Positions 21,348-26,430 of a DNA stretch of 33,066 bases are shown in pieces. The DNA lies in IMG/VR virus record IMGVR_UViG_3300035158_000410, positions 1-33,066 of that record; one strand, given 5' to 3'. The notes beneath the pieces are model-generated. The model saw nothing but the letters and a program-made list of their open reading frames with translations, had not been told where the DNA came from and made no database searches. Source of the stretch: a virus. The position numbers were made by a program, and so were the translations under genes. Position 1 is the stretch's first letter. Each line of letters begins with the position of its first letter.

Positions 21348-22237
21348 TTCTCCTCCTCACCGAAGAGAGGCTTCTCTTTTGTTTCAGGATCCGCAGCAGT
21401 CTCTTCCTGGATGGCCTCTTTCTCTTCTTCGGGAGCGACCTCGACGACTTCTTTTTTTACTTCGATCTCTTCCGCTCCGGCCTCGGCCTGTTCCATGACC
21501 TCACCCACTTGCTGAGTTCCTAGATCATGGCGCCATCCATAAACTGTGATTCTGGAGATCCCTTTTGAGTCCGGCTCTACTTGAGCGATCCCGATGGCCG
21601 GATGATCCCGGAGGATATTTCTTTCACAGATTGATTGAGAGATCCTATCCCCGAATCTTTGCCTTTGAGTATGTTCTTCCATAACCTCAATGATCTTTTT
21701 GTCCTCATAGTTCGCCCAGATTCCTAAAGGACTAGCGGTTTCAAAGAATACCCATTTTCCCTTTGTCGGCTTATCATCCTGGATCCCGATAAAAGCACAC
21801 TTATCTTTTCGATCGTCTTTCTTCATCTTCGACTGGAGGGCCTGAATCAAATAGGTATAGACATTATAATGGACGGTCTTATCAACTACTGTGATATTTC
21901 CGAGCGGAGAAAATCCGATTCCAATTTTCCGGCATGAGACTGTCTCAATGGCCTTTGTGTTTGTGTTCCGCTCGACATAAGGATTAGGCTCCTCTTTGCC
22001 ATCGACGATCACAGTCTTGGGAGTAACGATGCTGATTGAGGCAACTTTGTTGAGGATCTTGTATCCGGGTCCGGTGATGTAGTTCTTGCCCTTCATGTTA
22101 TAGGTGTGTCCTCTCGAATCATAAAGATTGATAATCGACTTGACCGGCTTCATCAAGGATCCCTTGTGGATCTTGACATAGACGATCCCAAAGTCGGCAG
22201 CCAGGGCTTTGACTTCTTCTTCTTTTTTTTCTGCCAT
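21344..22237 (-). CDS. Putative recombination-associated / ssDNA-annealing protein
   Basis: 297 aa. The middle part (THYNVYTYLIQALQSKMKK region, ERNTNTKAIETVSCRKIGIG, QRFGDRISQSICERNILRDH) looks like a globular annealing or Rad52/RecT-like domain, with an acidic tail of Glu-rich repeats (VKKEVVEVAPEEEKEAIQEE). The assignment rests mainly on its place directly before the exonuclease, as in Red-type pairs, and the similar acidic tail. It could also be a different DNA-metabolism protein. The start has CTGAAAGGAG upstream. Confidence 0.5.
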   Translation of the reverse strand: MAEKKEEEVKALAADFGIVYVKIHKGSLMKPVKSIINLYDSRGHTYNMKGKNYITGPGYKILNKVASISIVTPKTVIVDGKEEPNPYVERNTNTKAIETVSCRKIGIGFSPLGNITVVDKTVHYNVYTYLIQALQSKMKKDDRKDKCAFIGIQDDKPTKGKWVFFETASPLGIWANYEDKKIIEVMEEHTQRQRFGDRISQSICERNILRDHPAIGIAQVEPDSKGISRITVYGWRHDLGTQQVGEVMEQAEAGAEEIEVKKEVVEVAPEEEKEAIQEETAADPETKEKPLFGEEEK

Positions 22238-22257
22238 TATTTAACTCCTTTCAGGGA

Positions 22258-22320
22258 AGAGGTCCCATCGCCTCGTTCTGACCAAATCGCCTCGGACTTG
22301 ATTCCTGGTCCGGGACCTCT
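22258..22320. ncRNA. Leader structure before the recombination gene
   Basis: AGAGGTCCC (22258-22266) pairs with GGGACCTCT (22312-22320). Inside, GGAC (22294-22297) pairs with GTCC (22308-22311). There is a direct repeat ATCGCCTCG at 22267-22275 and 22286-22294. The element lies between a small zinc-protein gene and the next gene's ribosome binding site. It could be a folded leader or an operator with 19-bp-spaced half-sites. The two readings cannot be separated from sequence alone. Confidence 0.55.
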
Positions 22321-22354
22321 ACCCATATTCCAAGCCAGGGAAACTCCCCGGCAA

Positions 22355-22534
22355 TTATGTGATCCCAAGTTTTTGCTTGATAGCCTTCAACTCTTCAGGT
22401 GGGACATATGGATGGGTTTTTTTCCAATGCTTTGTCCGGCAGGATGGCTCATAAAATTTATGCCAGTCCCTCTTCGGAACAAAGGATCTTCCACAGCCAC
22501 ATTTACATTTGATTTTACGGTCCCCTGAAGGCAT
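22355..22534 (-). CDS. 59-aa zinc-finger-like protein
   Basis: Read directly: MPSGDRKIKCKCGCGRSFVP, then KRDWHKFYEPSCRTKHWKKT and HPYVPPEELKAIKQKLGIT. The C-x-CGCG-x2-F-x-P...SCR-x3-W pattern is a small treble-clef/zinc-ribbon type common in phage and plasmid proteins. It is transcribed from the leftward promoter at 22605-22632. Function unknown. Confidence 0.75.
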   Translation of the reverse strand: MPSGDRKIKCKCGCGRSFVPKRDWHKFYEPSCRTKHWKKTHPYVPPEELKAIKQKLGIT

Positions 22535-22575
22535 TTAATCTCTTCCCCTACCCATCATACCTATAATCCGTTGAT

Positions 22576-22592
22576 AACGCATTTAAACGCAT
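22576..22592. promoter_or_regulatory. Direct-repeat operator candidate
   Basis: AACGCAT occurs twice at exactly 10-bp spacing (22576-22582 and 22586-22592), one helical turn apart, just downstream of a leftward promoter. Repeats of this kind are typical for ribbon-helix-helix or similar dimeric repressors, and such a gene lies directly upstream. Confidence 0.5.
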
Positions 22593-22604
22593 CTCAGGGC
22601 CAAT

Positions 22605-22632
22605 CCTATAAAGTTCTGGATGGGTCTGTCAA
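22605..22632 (-). promoter_or_regulatory. Leftward sigma70-like promoter
   Basis: On the minus strand TTGACA (22627-22632), a 16-nt spacer and TATAGG (22605-22610). It lies in the 107-bp gap between the regulator gene and the next leftward gene. Predicted transcription starts near 22598, just before the AACGCAT repeats. Confidence 0.6.
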
Positions 22633-22641
22633 GTGTTTTTT

Positions 22642-22824
22642 TCAGGATCCGACGCCTCTCCTGGTAATATACTCTTTGAGGATAAAGCGGATCTCTTCGC
22701 TCTTGGTTCTTTCATCCACTTCGGCAAGTTGACAGAGCCTCTCATCCCAGTCCTTGTCCCACTCAAAATTGACTATGACTTTTCCTCCCCTTTTCTTGGA
22801 TCTCTTCTGATTTCCGGTTCTCAT
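22642..22824 (-). CDS. Ribbon-helix-helix (Arc/CopG-like) regulator
   Basis: 60 aa. The pattern GGKVIVNFEWDKDWDERLCQ, then LAEVDERTKSEEIRFILKEY with a basic start fits the RHH fold: a short beta-strand that reads DNA, then two helices with SEEIRFILKEYI. Such proteins bind direct or inverted repeats as dimers. Given the promoters and repeats on both sides, it probably regulates the early control region. The start follows GGAGGATAAAAA. Confidence 0.7.
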   Translation of the reverse strand: MRTGNQKRSKKRGGKVIVNFEWDKDWDERLCQLAEVDERTKSEEIRFILKEYITRRGVGS

Positions 22825-22845
22825 TTTTTATCCTCCGGCTCACCT

Positions 22846-22874
22846 ATCTTATAAAAGGATAAAGGCCGAGTCAA
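22846..22874 (-). promoter_or_regulatory. Strong leftward promoter for the regulator gene
   Basis: On the minus strand TTGACT (22869-22874), a 17-nt spacer and TAAGAT (22846-22851). It reads into the ribbon-helix-helix gene and the leftward operon. The match to consensus is good (five of six at -35, with an A-rich context). Confidence 0.7.
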
Positions 22875-22942
22875 GGATTTTTTTAATCTTTTTTAAAGCC
22901 AAAAGCCTCCCTCGAGAAAGGCGAAAAAAATCTCCCCTATAA

Positions 22943-22960
22943 GGGTGAAAAATATCACCC
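22943..22960. promoter_or_regulatory. Palindromic operator candidate in the divergent region
   Basis: GGGTGA (22943-22948) and TCACCC (22955-22960) form a 6-bp-arm palindrome with a 6-bp centre. A second, shorter CACC/GGTG pair (about 22969-22981) lies just after it. The sites lie between the divergent leftward (22846-22874) and rightward (22982-23010) promoters, where a repressor would control both. Confidence 0.5.
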
Positions 22961-22981
22961 CCCATTTCACCCCTAAAGGTG

Positions 22982-23010
22982 TTGCTATTTCCTTTAAATG
23001 GCTTTATATT
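22982..23010 (+). promoter_or_regulatory. Rightward promoter for the ribozyme-containing operon
   Basis: TTGCTA (22982-22987), a 17-nt spacer and TATATT (23005-23010). Transcription would start near 23017, about 290 nt before the first hammerhead. It is the only convincing rightward promoter seen upstream of the plus-strand genes. Confidence 0.6.
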
Positions 23011-23144
23011 TATATTAGGAAAATGAGAAGGAAAGAAGAGAAAGTAAGAAGAGTTGAGTTGAGTAGAGTAGAAGCCTTCCCAGGTATGGGTAAGGTTAGT
23101 TCCTTGAACAAAGAAAGAAGGCAGGAAGCCGAGGGTGACCGATC

Positions 23145-23248
23145 CCGGTATTCCAGGCCGGTAGTCGAGGCGGTAGGTAGGAAAGGGGTCCTAGAAATAG
23201 GAAGCCCTGGGAACCGAGAATCGACGAAGCCCTGGAAAGTATTCCGGG
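23145..23248 (+). ncRNA. Structured leader RNA
   Basis: Nested helices CCCGG/CCGGG (23145-23149/23244-23248), TTCCAGG/CCTGGAA (23152-23158/23231-23237) and GTCGA/TCGAC (23165-23169/23221-23225) end in a hairpin TCCTA-GAAA-TAGGA with a GNRA tetraloop (23190-23203). It lies in the 5' leader of the rightward operon, upstream of the first hammerhead. An 82-codon ORF (23023-23271) overlaps it, but it starts only a few nucleotides after the predicted transcription start and is not convincing. The stretch between promoter and first gene is otherwise unexplained. Confidence 0.6.
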
Positions 23249-23303
23249 TGAGGGTGAACCAAGGATCCTAAATTCAGAAGAGTTGAAAACCTCCTCCCTA
23301 AAA

Positions 23304-23375
23304 GTCGAAATCGGGGAGGCTCGTTCTTCCCGATCGGATCCGGGATGGCCTCCGGATCCTTGATAAGACAGGCCA
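23304..23375 (+). ncRNA. Type II hammerhead ribozyme A
   Basis: Stem II GTC (23304-23306) with GAC (23367-23369). GAAA is at 23307-23310. Stem III is TCGGGGA/TTCCCGA (23311-23317/23327-23333). U16.1-C17 is at 23334-23335, with predicted cleavage between 23335 and 23336. Stem I is GGATCCGG/CCGGATCC (23336-23343/23352-23359). The core is TTGATAA (23360-23366), where the canonical C3-G8 pair is replaced by U3-A8. Loop I TGGCC (23346-23350) pairs with GGCCA (23371-23375) as a pseudoknot. AGGGAGG (23383-23389) of the first gene follows. Confidence 0.82.
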
Positions 23376-23394
23376 AAACTTTAGGGAGGTTTAA

Positions 23395-23796
23395 ATGAGA
23401 AATTTTTCAAATGAGCAACAGGCTTTTATCGAAGCCAAGGCATTGATGAAGGCAACCGAGGAGAACGTGAGCAAGTCAGTAAAGAACCGGGCGAAGCTCG
23501 AGGAGATTGATCCTTATTCTGAGAACGATAAAGAGATCGAGCGATATGTCGAGATTGAAATGGAAGTTGAGGATCTTTTTGATTATCAGTCGATCCGGAA
23601 ACTCTATCGAGAGGCTTTCTGGAAGCTCTTAGGATCCACGATTAGAAAGATGAAGAAGTGGAATCCCAAAAAGGCCAAAGATCTGGAGGTCCTTTTGGAT
23701 CCGGAACACAAGACCTTTGTTTGGATGCGCCATGAAAAGATCTCTTCTGTTTTGATGAGTGTGGATCTCGAAGAGGTAGAGCATGGGCAAGCATGA
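23395..23796 (+). CDS. Early hypothetical protein, first gene of the ribozyme operon
   Basis: 133 aa, not recognised. It is rich in Glu/Lys and helix-forming (FSNEQQAFIEAKALMKATEE, VEIEMEVEDLFDYQSIRKLY, RMKKWNPKKAKDLEVLLDPE). The start is 5 nt after AGGGAGG, which follows hammerhead A. The stop overlaps the next gene by 14 nt, so the two share one message. Probably a helical phage-specific protein; no function inferred. Confidence 0.8.
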   Translation: MRNFSNEQQAFIEAKALMKATEENVSKSVKNRAKLEEIDPYSENDKEIERYVEIEMEVEDLFDYQSIRKLYREAFWKLLGSTIRKMKKWNPKKAKDLEVLLDPEHKTFVWMRHEKISSVLMSVDLEEVEHGQA

Positions 23797-24058
23797 GGAT
23801 CTAATCCTAGAGTTGATCTTTTCCGAGCTTGAGGATTATGGAGAGTGGAATGCTTTCAAGCGGAGGACGATCCGGACCCTCCCGGATCCGATTGACTATG
23901 ATGTCTATGTCAAACATTATGGAAGATTCCAATCCAGGACAAAAGAGGTCAAAGATGGGAAGCACGTTAGAGTTGTGAAGGGATATCCAAAAAGCCATAT
24001 CGAAAAGTTCAATCGGGATCAAGAGGAAAAGGAAGGGAAGTCGAAACAGGGATCCTGA
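23783..24058 (+). CDS. Hypothetical protein
   Basis: 91 aa. LEDYGEWNAFKRRTIRTLPD then DYDVYVKHYGRFQSRTKEVK and a Lys-rich end (QEEKEGKSKQGS). It is translationally coupled to the upstream gene. Its last 19 nt, including the TGA stop, lie inside hammerhead B, so ribosomes and ribozyme folding compete at this point. Not recognised. Confidence 0.75.
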   Translation: MGKHEDLILELIFSELEDYGEWNAFKRRTIRTLPDPIDYDVYVKHYGRFQSRTKEVKDGKHVRVVKGYPKSHIEKFNRDQEEKEGKSKQGS

Positions 24059-24111
24059 GTGATCCCTGTATTCCGGAAGTTAGCCGATCCGGGACTGAAG
24101 AGACAGGCTAA
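24040..24111 (+). ncRNA. Type II hammerhead ribozyme B
   Basis: Stem II GTC (24040-24042) with GAC (24102-24104). GAAA is at 24043-24046. Stem III is CAGGGATC/GATCCCTG (24047-24054/24061-24068). U16.1-A17 is at 24069-24070, with cleavage predicted at 24070/24071. Stem I is TTCCGGA/TCCGGGA (24071-24077/24088-24094, one G.U). The core CTGAAGA (24095-24101) is canonical. The pseudoknot is TTAGCC (24080-24085) with GGCTAA (24106-24111). The upstream gene's stop codon (24056-24058) lies in the stem III loop. AGGGAGG (24120-24126) follows. Confidence 0.88.
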
Positions 24112-24132
24112 TTAAATTTAGGGAGGTTTCCA

Positions 24133-24384
24133 ATGATGGTTGACAAAAAATCCATCGGTGGACCATTAGAAGTCGGGGATGTCCTCAAAGGAGAATGGGG
24201 AACTACGATCCTGGCGGTCAAGCCGGACTGGACCAAGAAGTATCAAATTGTCCTGGCTTTAATCCACAAAAGAAGCGGACCGGAATTTGTGACGTGGTTT
24301 TATAGTCCTGAAAGCTCCTTTGTTCAAGGTCATTATACGAAAGATCTTGAGGATGCCCTAGACGATTTTAAAAAGAGGTCCTGA
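24133..24384 (+). CDS. Hypothetical protein
   Basis: 83 aa. VLKGEWGTTILAVKPDWTKK then YQIVLALIHKRSGPEFVTWF and SSFVQGHYTKDLEDALDDFK look like a small alpha/beta protein. It is a single-gene message between hammerheads B and C, and its stop codon is followed directly by stem II of C. Not recognised. Confidence 0.75.
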   Translation: MMVDKKSIGGPLEVGDVLKGEWGTTILAVKPDWTKKYQIVLALIHKRSGPEFVTWFYSPESSFVQGHYTKDLEDALDDFKKRS

Positions 24385-24522
24385 ATCGAAACGCCGGCAA
24401 ATGACAATCCTTAGCCAAAGAGTTTTATGGCGGATCCTCCACCGCCTCCTGTATCGTTCAATCATGTGTCATGAGCCGGCGTCTCCTGGAGGTAGGCTCT
24501 CCAGGACTGAGGAGATAGCCTA
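24385..24522 (+). ncRNA. Type II hammerhead ribozyme C with extended stem III
   Basis: Stem II ATC (24385-24387) with GAT (24514-24516). GAAA is at 24388-24391. Stem III is CGCCGGC/GCCGGCG (24392-24398/24475-24481), with a 76-nt insertion that itself contains ATGACA/TGTCAT and a GGCGG/CCGCC hairpin. U16.1-C17 is at 24482-24483, cleavage 24483/24484. Stem I is TCCTGGAG/CTCCAGGA (24484-24491/24499-24506). The core CTGAGGA (24507-24513) is canonical. The pseudoknot is TAGGCT (24493-24498) with AGCCTA (24517-24522). AGGGAGG is at 24530-24536. Confidence 0.88.
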
Positions 24523-24541
24523 AATTTTTAGGGAGGTTTCA

Positions 24542-25003
24542 ATGCTAACCAAACATCAGATCCAATCTTTAAGGAAGGCAGATCGAATCTGCTTTGAGTA
24601 TCGGTTCCGTCCGAATGTGGGCGAGCTTTCCCGGATCACACCCATTCAAAAAATTGATGGCCAGGATCTTGAGACAGCCAGGATCCCGGTAAATTATCTT
24701 TTTGGTAAGGACTACAATGAGATCATAACCAAGTGTTTTGAAATGGTGTATATGTTCCCTCATGGGCTTCATGGCAAGACACTAATGACGATCTTTAAAC
24801 TCCTTCGAGAAAATGATGTCCTGACTCTTGAATGGCGAAAAGATTCCTTTACTAATGAGTATCAGAGAAAGGCTGGACTCCATACAGATGTCCTTTTGCT
24901 CCATGTGGATCGAAAAGAAAAAAGAAAATATTCATTCCTAATTGATACCGGCTGTTGTGCTGATAATTCAGCCAGGATGATCCGGGGATACAAAAGAGAT
25001 TAA
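24542..25003 (+). CDS. Hypothetical protein
   Basis: 153 aa, not recognised. It looks globular, with FEYRFRPNVGELSRITPIQK, KCFEMVYMFPHGLHGKTLMT and a Cys pair near the end (IDTGCCADNSARM). It is alone on the message between hammerheads C and D. Confidence 0.75.
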   Translation: MLTKHQIQSLRKADRICFEYRFRPNVGELSRITPIQKIDGQDLETARIPVNYLFGKDYNEIITKCFEMVYMFPHGLHGKTLMTIFKLLRENDVLTLEWRKDSFTNEYQRKAGLHTDVLLLHVDRKEKRKYSFLIDTGCCADNSARMIRGYKRD

Positions 25004-25006
25004 AAA

Positions 25007-25150
25007 ATCGAAACGTCGGTGATTGGTAACTTTGAAGGACCATAGCGATCCTGAAGATCCATGCGGTCCGGGGAGTTAAAGCCTCTCTTGATACCATGAT
25101 CCGGCGTCGTCCAGGAACTTGTCCGTCCTGGACCTGAAGAGATAGGGCAA
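25007..25150 (+). ncRNA. Type II hammerhead ribozyme D with extended stem III
   Basis: Stem II ATC (25007-25009) with GAT (25141-25143). GAAA is at 25010-25013. Stem III is CGTCGG/CCGGCG (25014-25019/25101-25106), with an 81-nt insertion holding GGACC/GGTCC and TAACT/AGTTA sub-helices. U16.1-C17 is at 25107-25108, cleavage 25108/25109. Stem I is GTCCAGGA/TCCTGGAC (25109-25116/25126-25133). The core CTGAAGA (25134-25140) is canonical. The pseudoknot is TTGTCC (25119-25124) with GGGCAA (25145-25150). AGGGAGG is at 25160-25166. Confidence 0.88.
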
Positions 25151-25173
25151 AATATTTTTAGGGAGGTTTTCCG

Positions 25174-25392
25174 ATGTGTATCAATCAGGAAGGCCGGTTT
25201 CATTTTGGCCTGGAGTTTGTCATGAGCGCATCGCCTGAAGAGGTGGAGCGAGCGATCAACTCCCTGGTCAAAAAGAACCGAGGGGTTAAGATCTCAAAGC
25301 AGGATAGGAAATTGCTCAAATCAGATCTGGAGCGGAAAGCAAAGATCCGGAGGCAGAAAGAGAATAGCCGGAGACGGAGCTATTACAAATGA
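25174..25392 (+). CDS. Small basic helical protein
   Basis: 72 aa. It starts MCINQEGRFHFGLEFVMSAS and ends with a Lys/Arg-rich helix (KIRRQKENSRRRSYYK). It is the first gene of a six-gene segment between hammerheads D and E and shares an ATGA overlap with the next. Not recognised. Confidence 0.7.
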   Translation: MCINQEGRFHFGLEFVMSASPEEVERAINSLVKKNRGVKISKQDRKLLKSDLERKAKIRRQKENSRRRSYYK

Positions 25393-25574
25393 AACCCAAA
25401 GCATGCGCTAACTACAAGATCAATCATCCGATGTTCAAAGGCGAGGCGAGCTATACCTGTAAGGGATGTCTAAACTGGGATCCGATAGTGAACGTGGACA
25501 AATATGTCGTAGGCGAAGAGATCAACTGTTTTAATTTCAGGGAGGCTGAAGATGAGAAGAAAGAAGAAAGTTAA
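25389..25574 (+). CDS. Small Cys-containing protein
   Basis: 61 aa. The sequence KACANYKINHPMFKGEASYT then CKGCLNWDPIVNVDKYVVGE, with CF later (EINCFNF), could bind a metal. It overlaps the previous gene by 4 nt (ATGA) and the next by 23 nt. Not recognised. Confidence 0.65.
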   Translation: MKPKACANYKINHPMFKGEASYTCKGCLNWDPIVNVDKYVVGEEINCFNFREAEDEKKEES

Positions 25575-25854
25575 TAGCTACTGGGAGGCAGCAGAGCAGT
25601 TGGTTAAACCCTTTGTTGTCCAGGGAGCCAAGCTCGAAGATATCAAGGAGAAATACTGGTCAAAAAATAGTCCGGTGTATAGGACCCGGATTTTCCTGGC
25701 TCGATTAGGCGGAGTAGATTCCAATGGCAAATATCATGGACCAAGTAAGATCCTGGTGAAGAGAAAAAGCGATGATCTGGATGGCAGGGTATTCAGTCTA
25801 AAGAAGATCTACGATCGGATCCAGACAGACCGGATCCAGGGAGGTCTATTCTGA
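25552..25854 (+). CDS. Hypothetical basic protein
   Basis: 100 aa. MRRKKKVNSYWEAAEQLVKP then KNSPVYRTRIFLARLGGVDS and SLKKIYDRIQTDRIQGGLF. Its ribosome binding site is AGGGAGGCTGAAG inside the preceding gene. The stop and the next start overlap (TGATG). Not recognised. Confidence 0.7.
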   Translation: MRRKKKVNSYWEAAEQLVKPFVVQGAKLEDIKEKYWSKNSPVYRTRIFLARLGGVDSNGKYHGPSKILVKRKSDDLDGRVFSLKKIYDRIQTDRIQGGLF

Positions 25855-26063
25855 TGTATTTCAAAGATCTATCGCCAGATTTACAGGACAGCCTTTGGCA
25901 GATCCTAATTGATAAAGTAAAAGAAGAACACCGATATCAGATTGAGTCTAGTGTGAGTCCTGAAAGATATATTCAGGAGACTGTGGATGACTGGATCAAC
26001 CGACATAACTTTAATCTTTCAATACCTGAATGGGTCAATCAAGTGGAGGATGCTGATGTCTAA
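25854..26063 (+). CDS. Small acidic protein
   Basis: 69 aa (MYFKDLSPDLQDSLWQILID...YRQIESSVSPERYIQETVDD region), helical and acidic. AGGGAGGTCTATTCTG precedes it. It overlaps the next gene by 8 nt. Not recognised. Confidence 0.65.
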   Translation: MYFKDLSPDLQDSLWQILIDKVKEEHRYQIESSVSPERYIQETVDDWINRHNFNLSIPEWVNQVEDADV

Positions 26064-26223
26064 AGATAAAGATCAAAAGATCCTGGAGAACCAAATTTTC
26101 TGGAAAGGTCATTATGACTGCCTTTCTAAACTGCTGACAATCCTTAGAGCCTTTGAGATCAATCCCTTCGAGATGCTCTCCAAAGCAAAGGAGATCATCG
26201 AGATCCATGATAAGGAAGATTAA
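26056..26223 (+). CDS. 55-aa helical protein
   Basis: From the ATG at 26056: MSKDKDQKILENQIFWKGHY then DCLSKLLTILRAFEINPFEM and LSKAKEIIEIHDKED. Chosen because GTGGAGGATGCTG lies just upstream. A longer frame beginning at 25987 has no site. Helical, possibly dimeric. Not recognised. Confidence 0.6.
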   Translation: MSKDKDQKILENQIFWKGHYDCLSKLLTILRAFEINPFEMLSKAKEIIEIHDKED

Positions 26224-26318
26224 TGCTCCAGTTCTTCGCTATTCTAATCTTGATTTTCTGGCTATGGATAACTGTCAGTTTCATGGAAGATGATCTCAAA
26301 TTTAGGCTGTGGAGATGA
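26223..26318 (+). CDS. 31-aa membrane mini-protein
   Basis: Read directly: MLQFFAILILIFWLWITVSF then MEDDLKFRLWR. One hydrophobic helix with a short charged tail. The start overlaps the previous stop (TAATG), and the TGA stop is 1 nt before stem II of hammerhead E. A small membrane protein. Confidence 0.55.
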   Translation: MLQFFAILILIFWLWITVSFMEDDLKFRLWR

Positions 26319-26319
26319 A

Positions 26320-26396
26320 GCCGAAACCAGGGAGACGCAAGCTAATCCCTGGTCGATCCAGGACTGATCCGCCTGGATCCTGAAGAGGCAGGATCA
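26320..26396 (+). ncRNA. Type II hammerhead ribozyme E
   Basis: Stem II GCC (26320-26322) with GGC (26387-26389), a different base pairing from A-D. GAAA is at 26323-26326. Stem III is CCAGGG/CCCTGG (26327-26332/26347-26352). U16.1-C17 is at 26353-26354, cleavage 26354/26355. Stem I is GATCCAGG/CCTGGATC (26355-26362/26372-26379). The core CTGAAGA (26380-26386) is canonical. The pseudoknot is TGATCC (26365-26370) with GGATCA (26391-26396). AGGGAGG (26397-26403) begins immediately after. Confidence 0.88.
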
Positions 26397-26430
26397 AGGG
26401 AGGTTTTCTGAGGGATGAAAGGAGATAGGA

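Noticed and set aside
22258-22320. An HDV-like ribozyme
   Set aside because: The GGCGAUGGGACC stretch recalls HDV, but no P1 strand complementary to the 5' side can be found.
22945-23271. A 108-codon plus ORF in the leader
   Set aside because: Its first ATG is upstream of the predicted -10, an inner ATG at 23023 would be nearly leaderless, and the stretch folds into nested helices.
23304-26396. The five repeated leaders as a riboswitch family
   Set aside because: The conserved 3' part first looked like an aptamer, but GAAA, UH and CUGANGA at fixed positions with three stems identify hammerheads. A ligand domain remains possible only in the C and D inserts.
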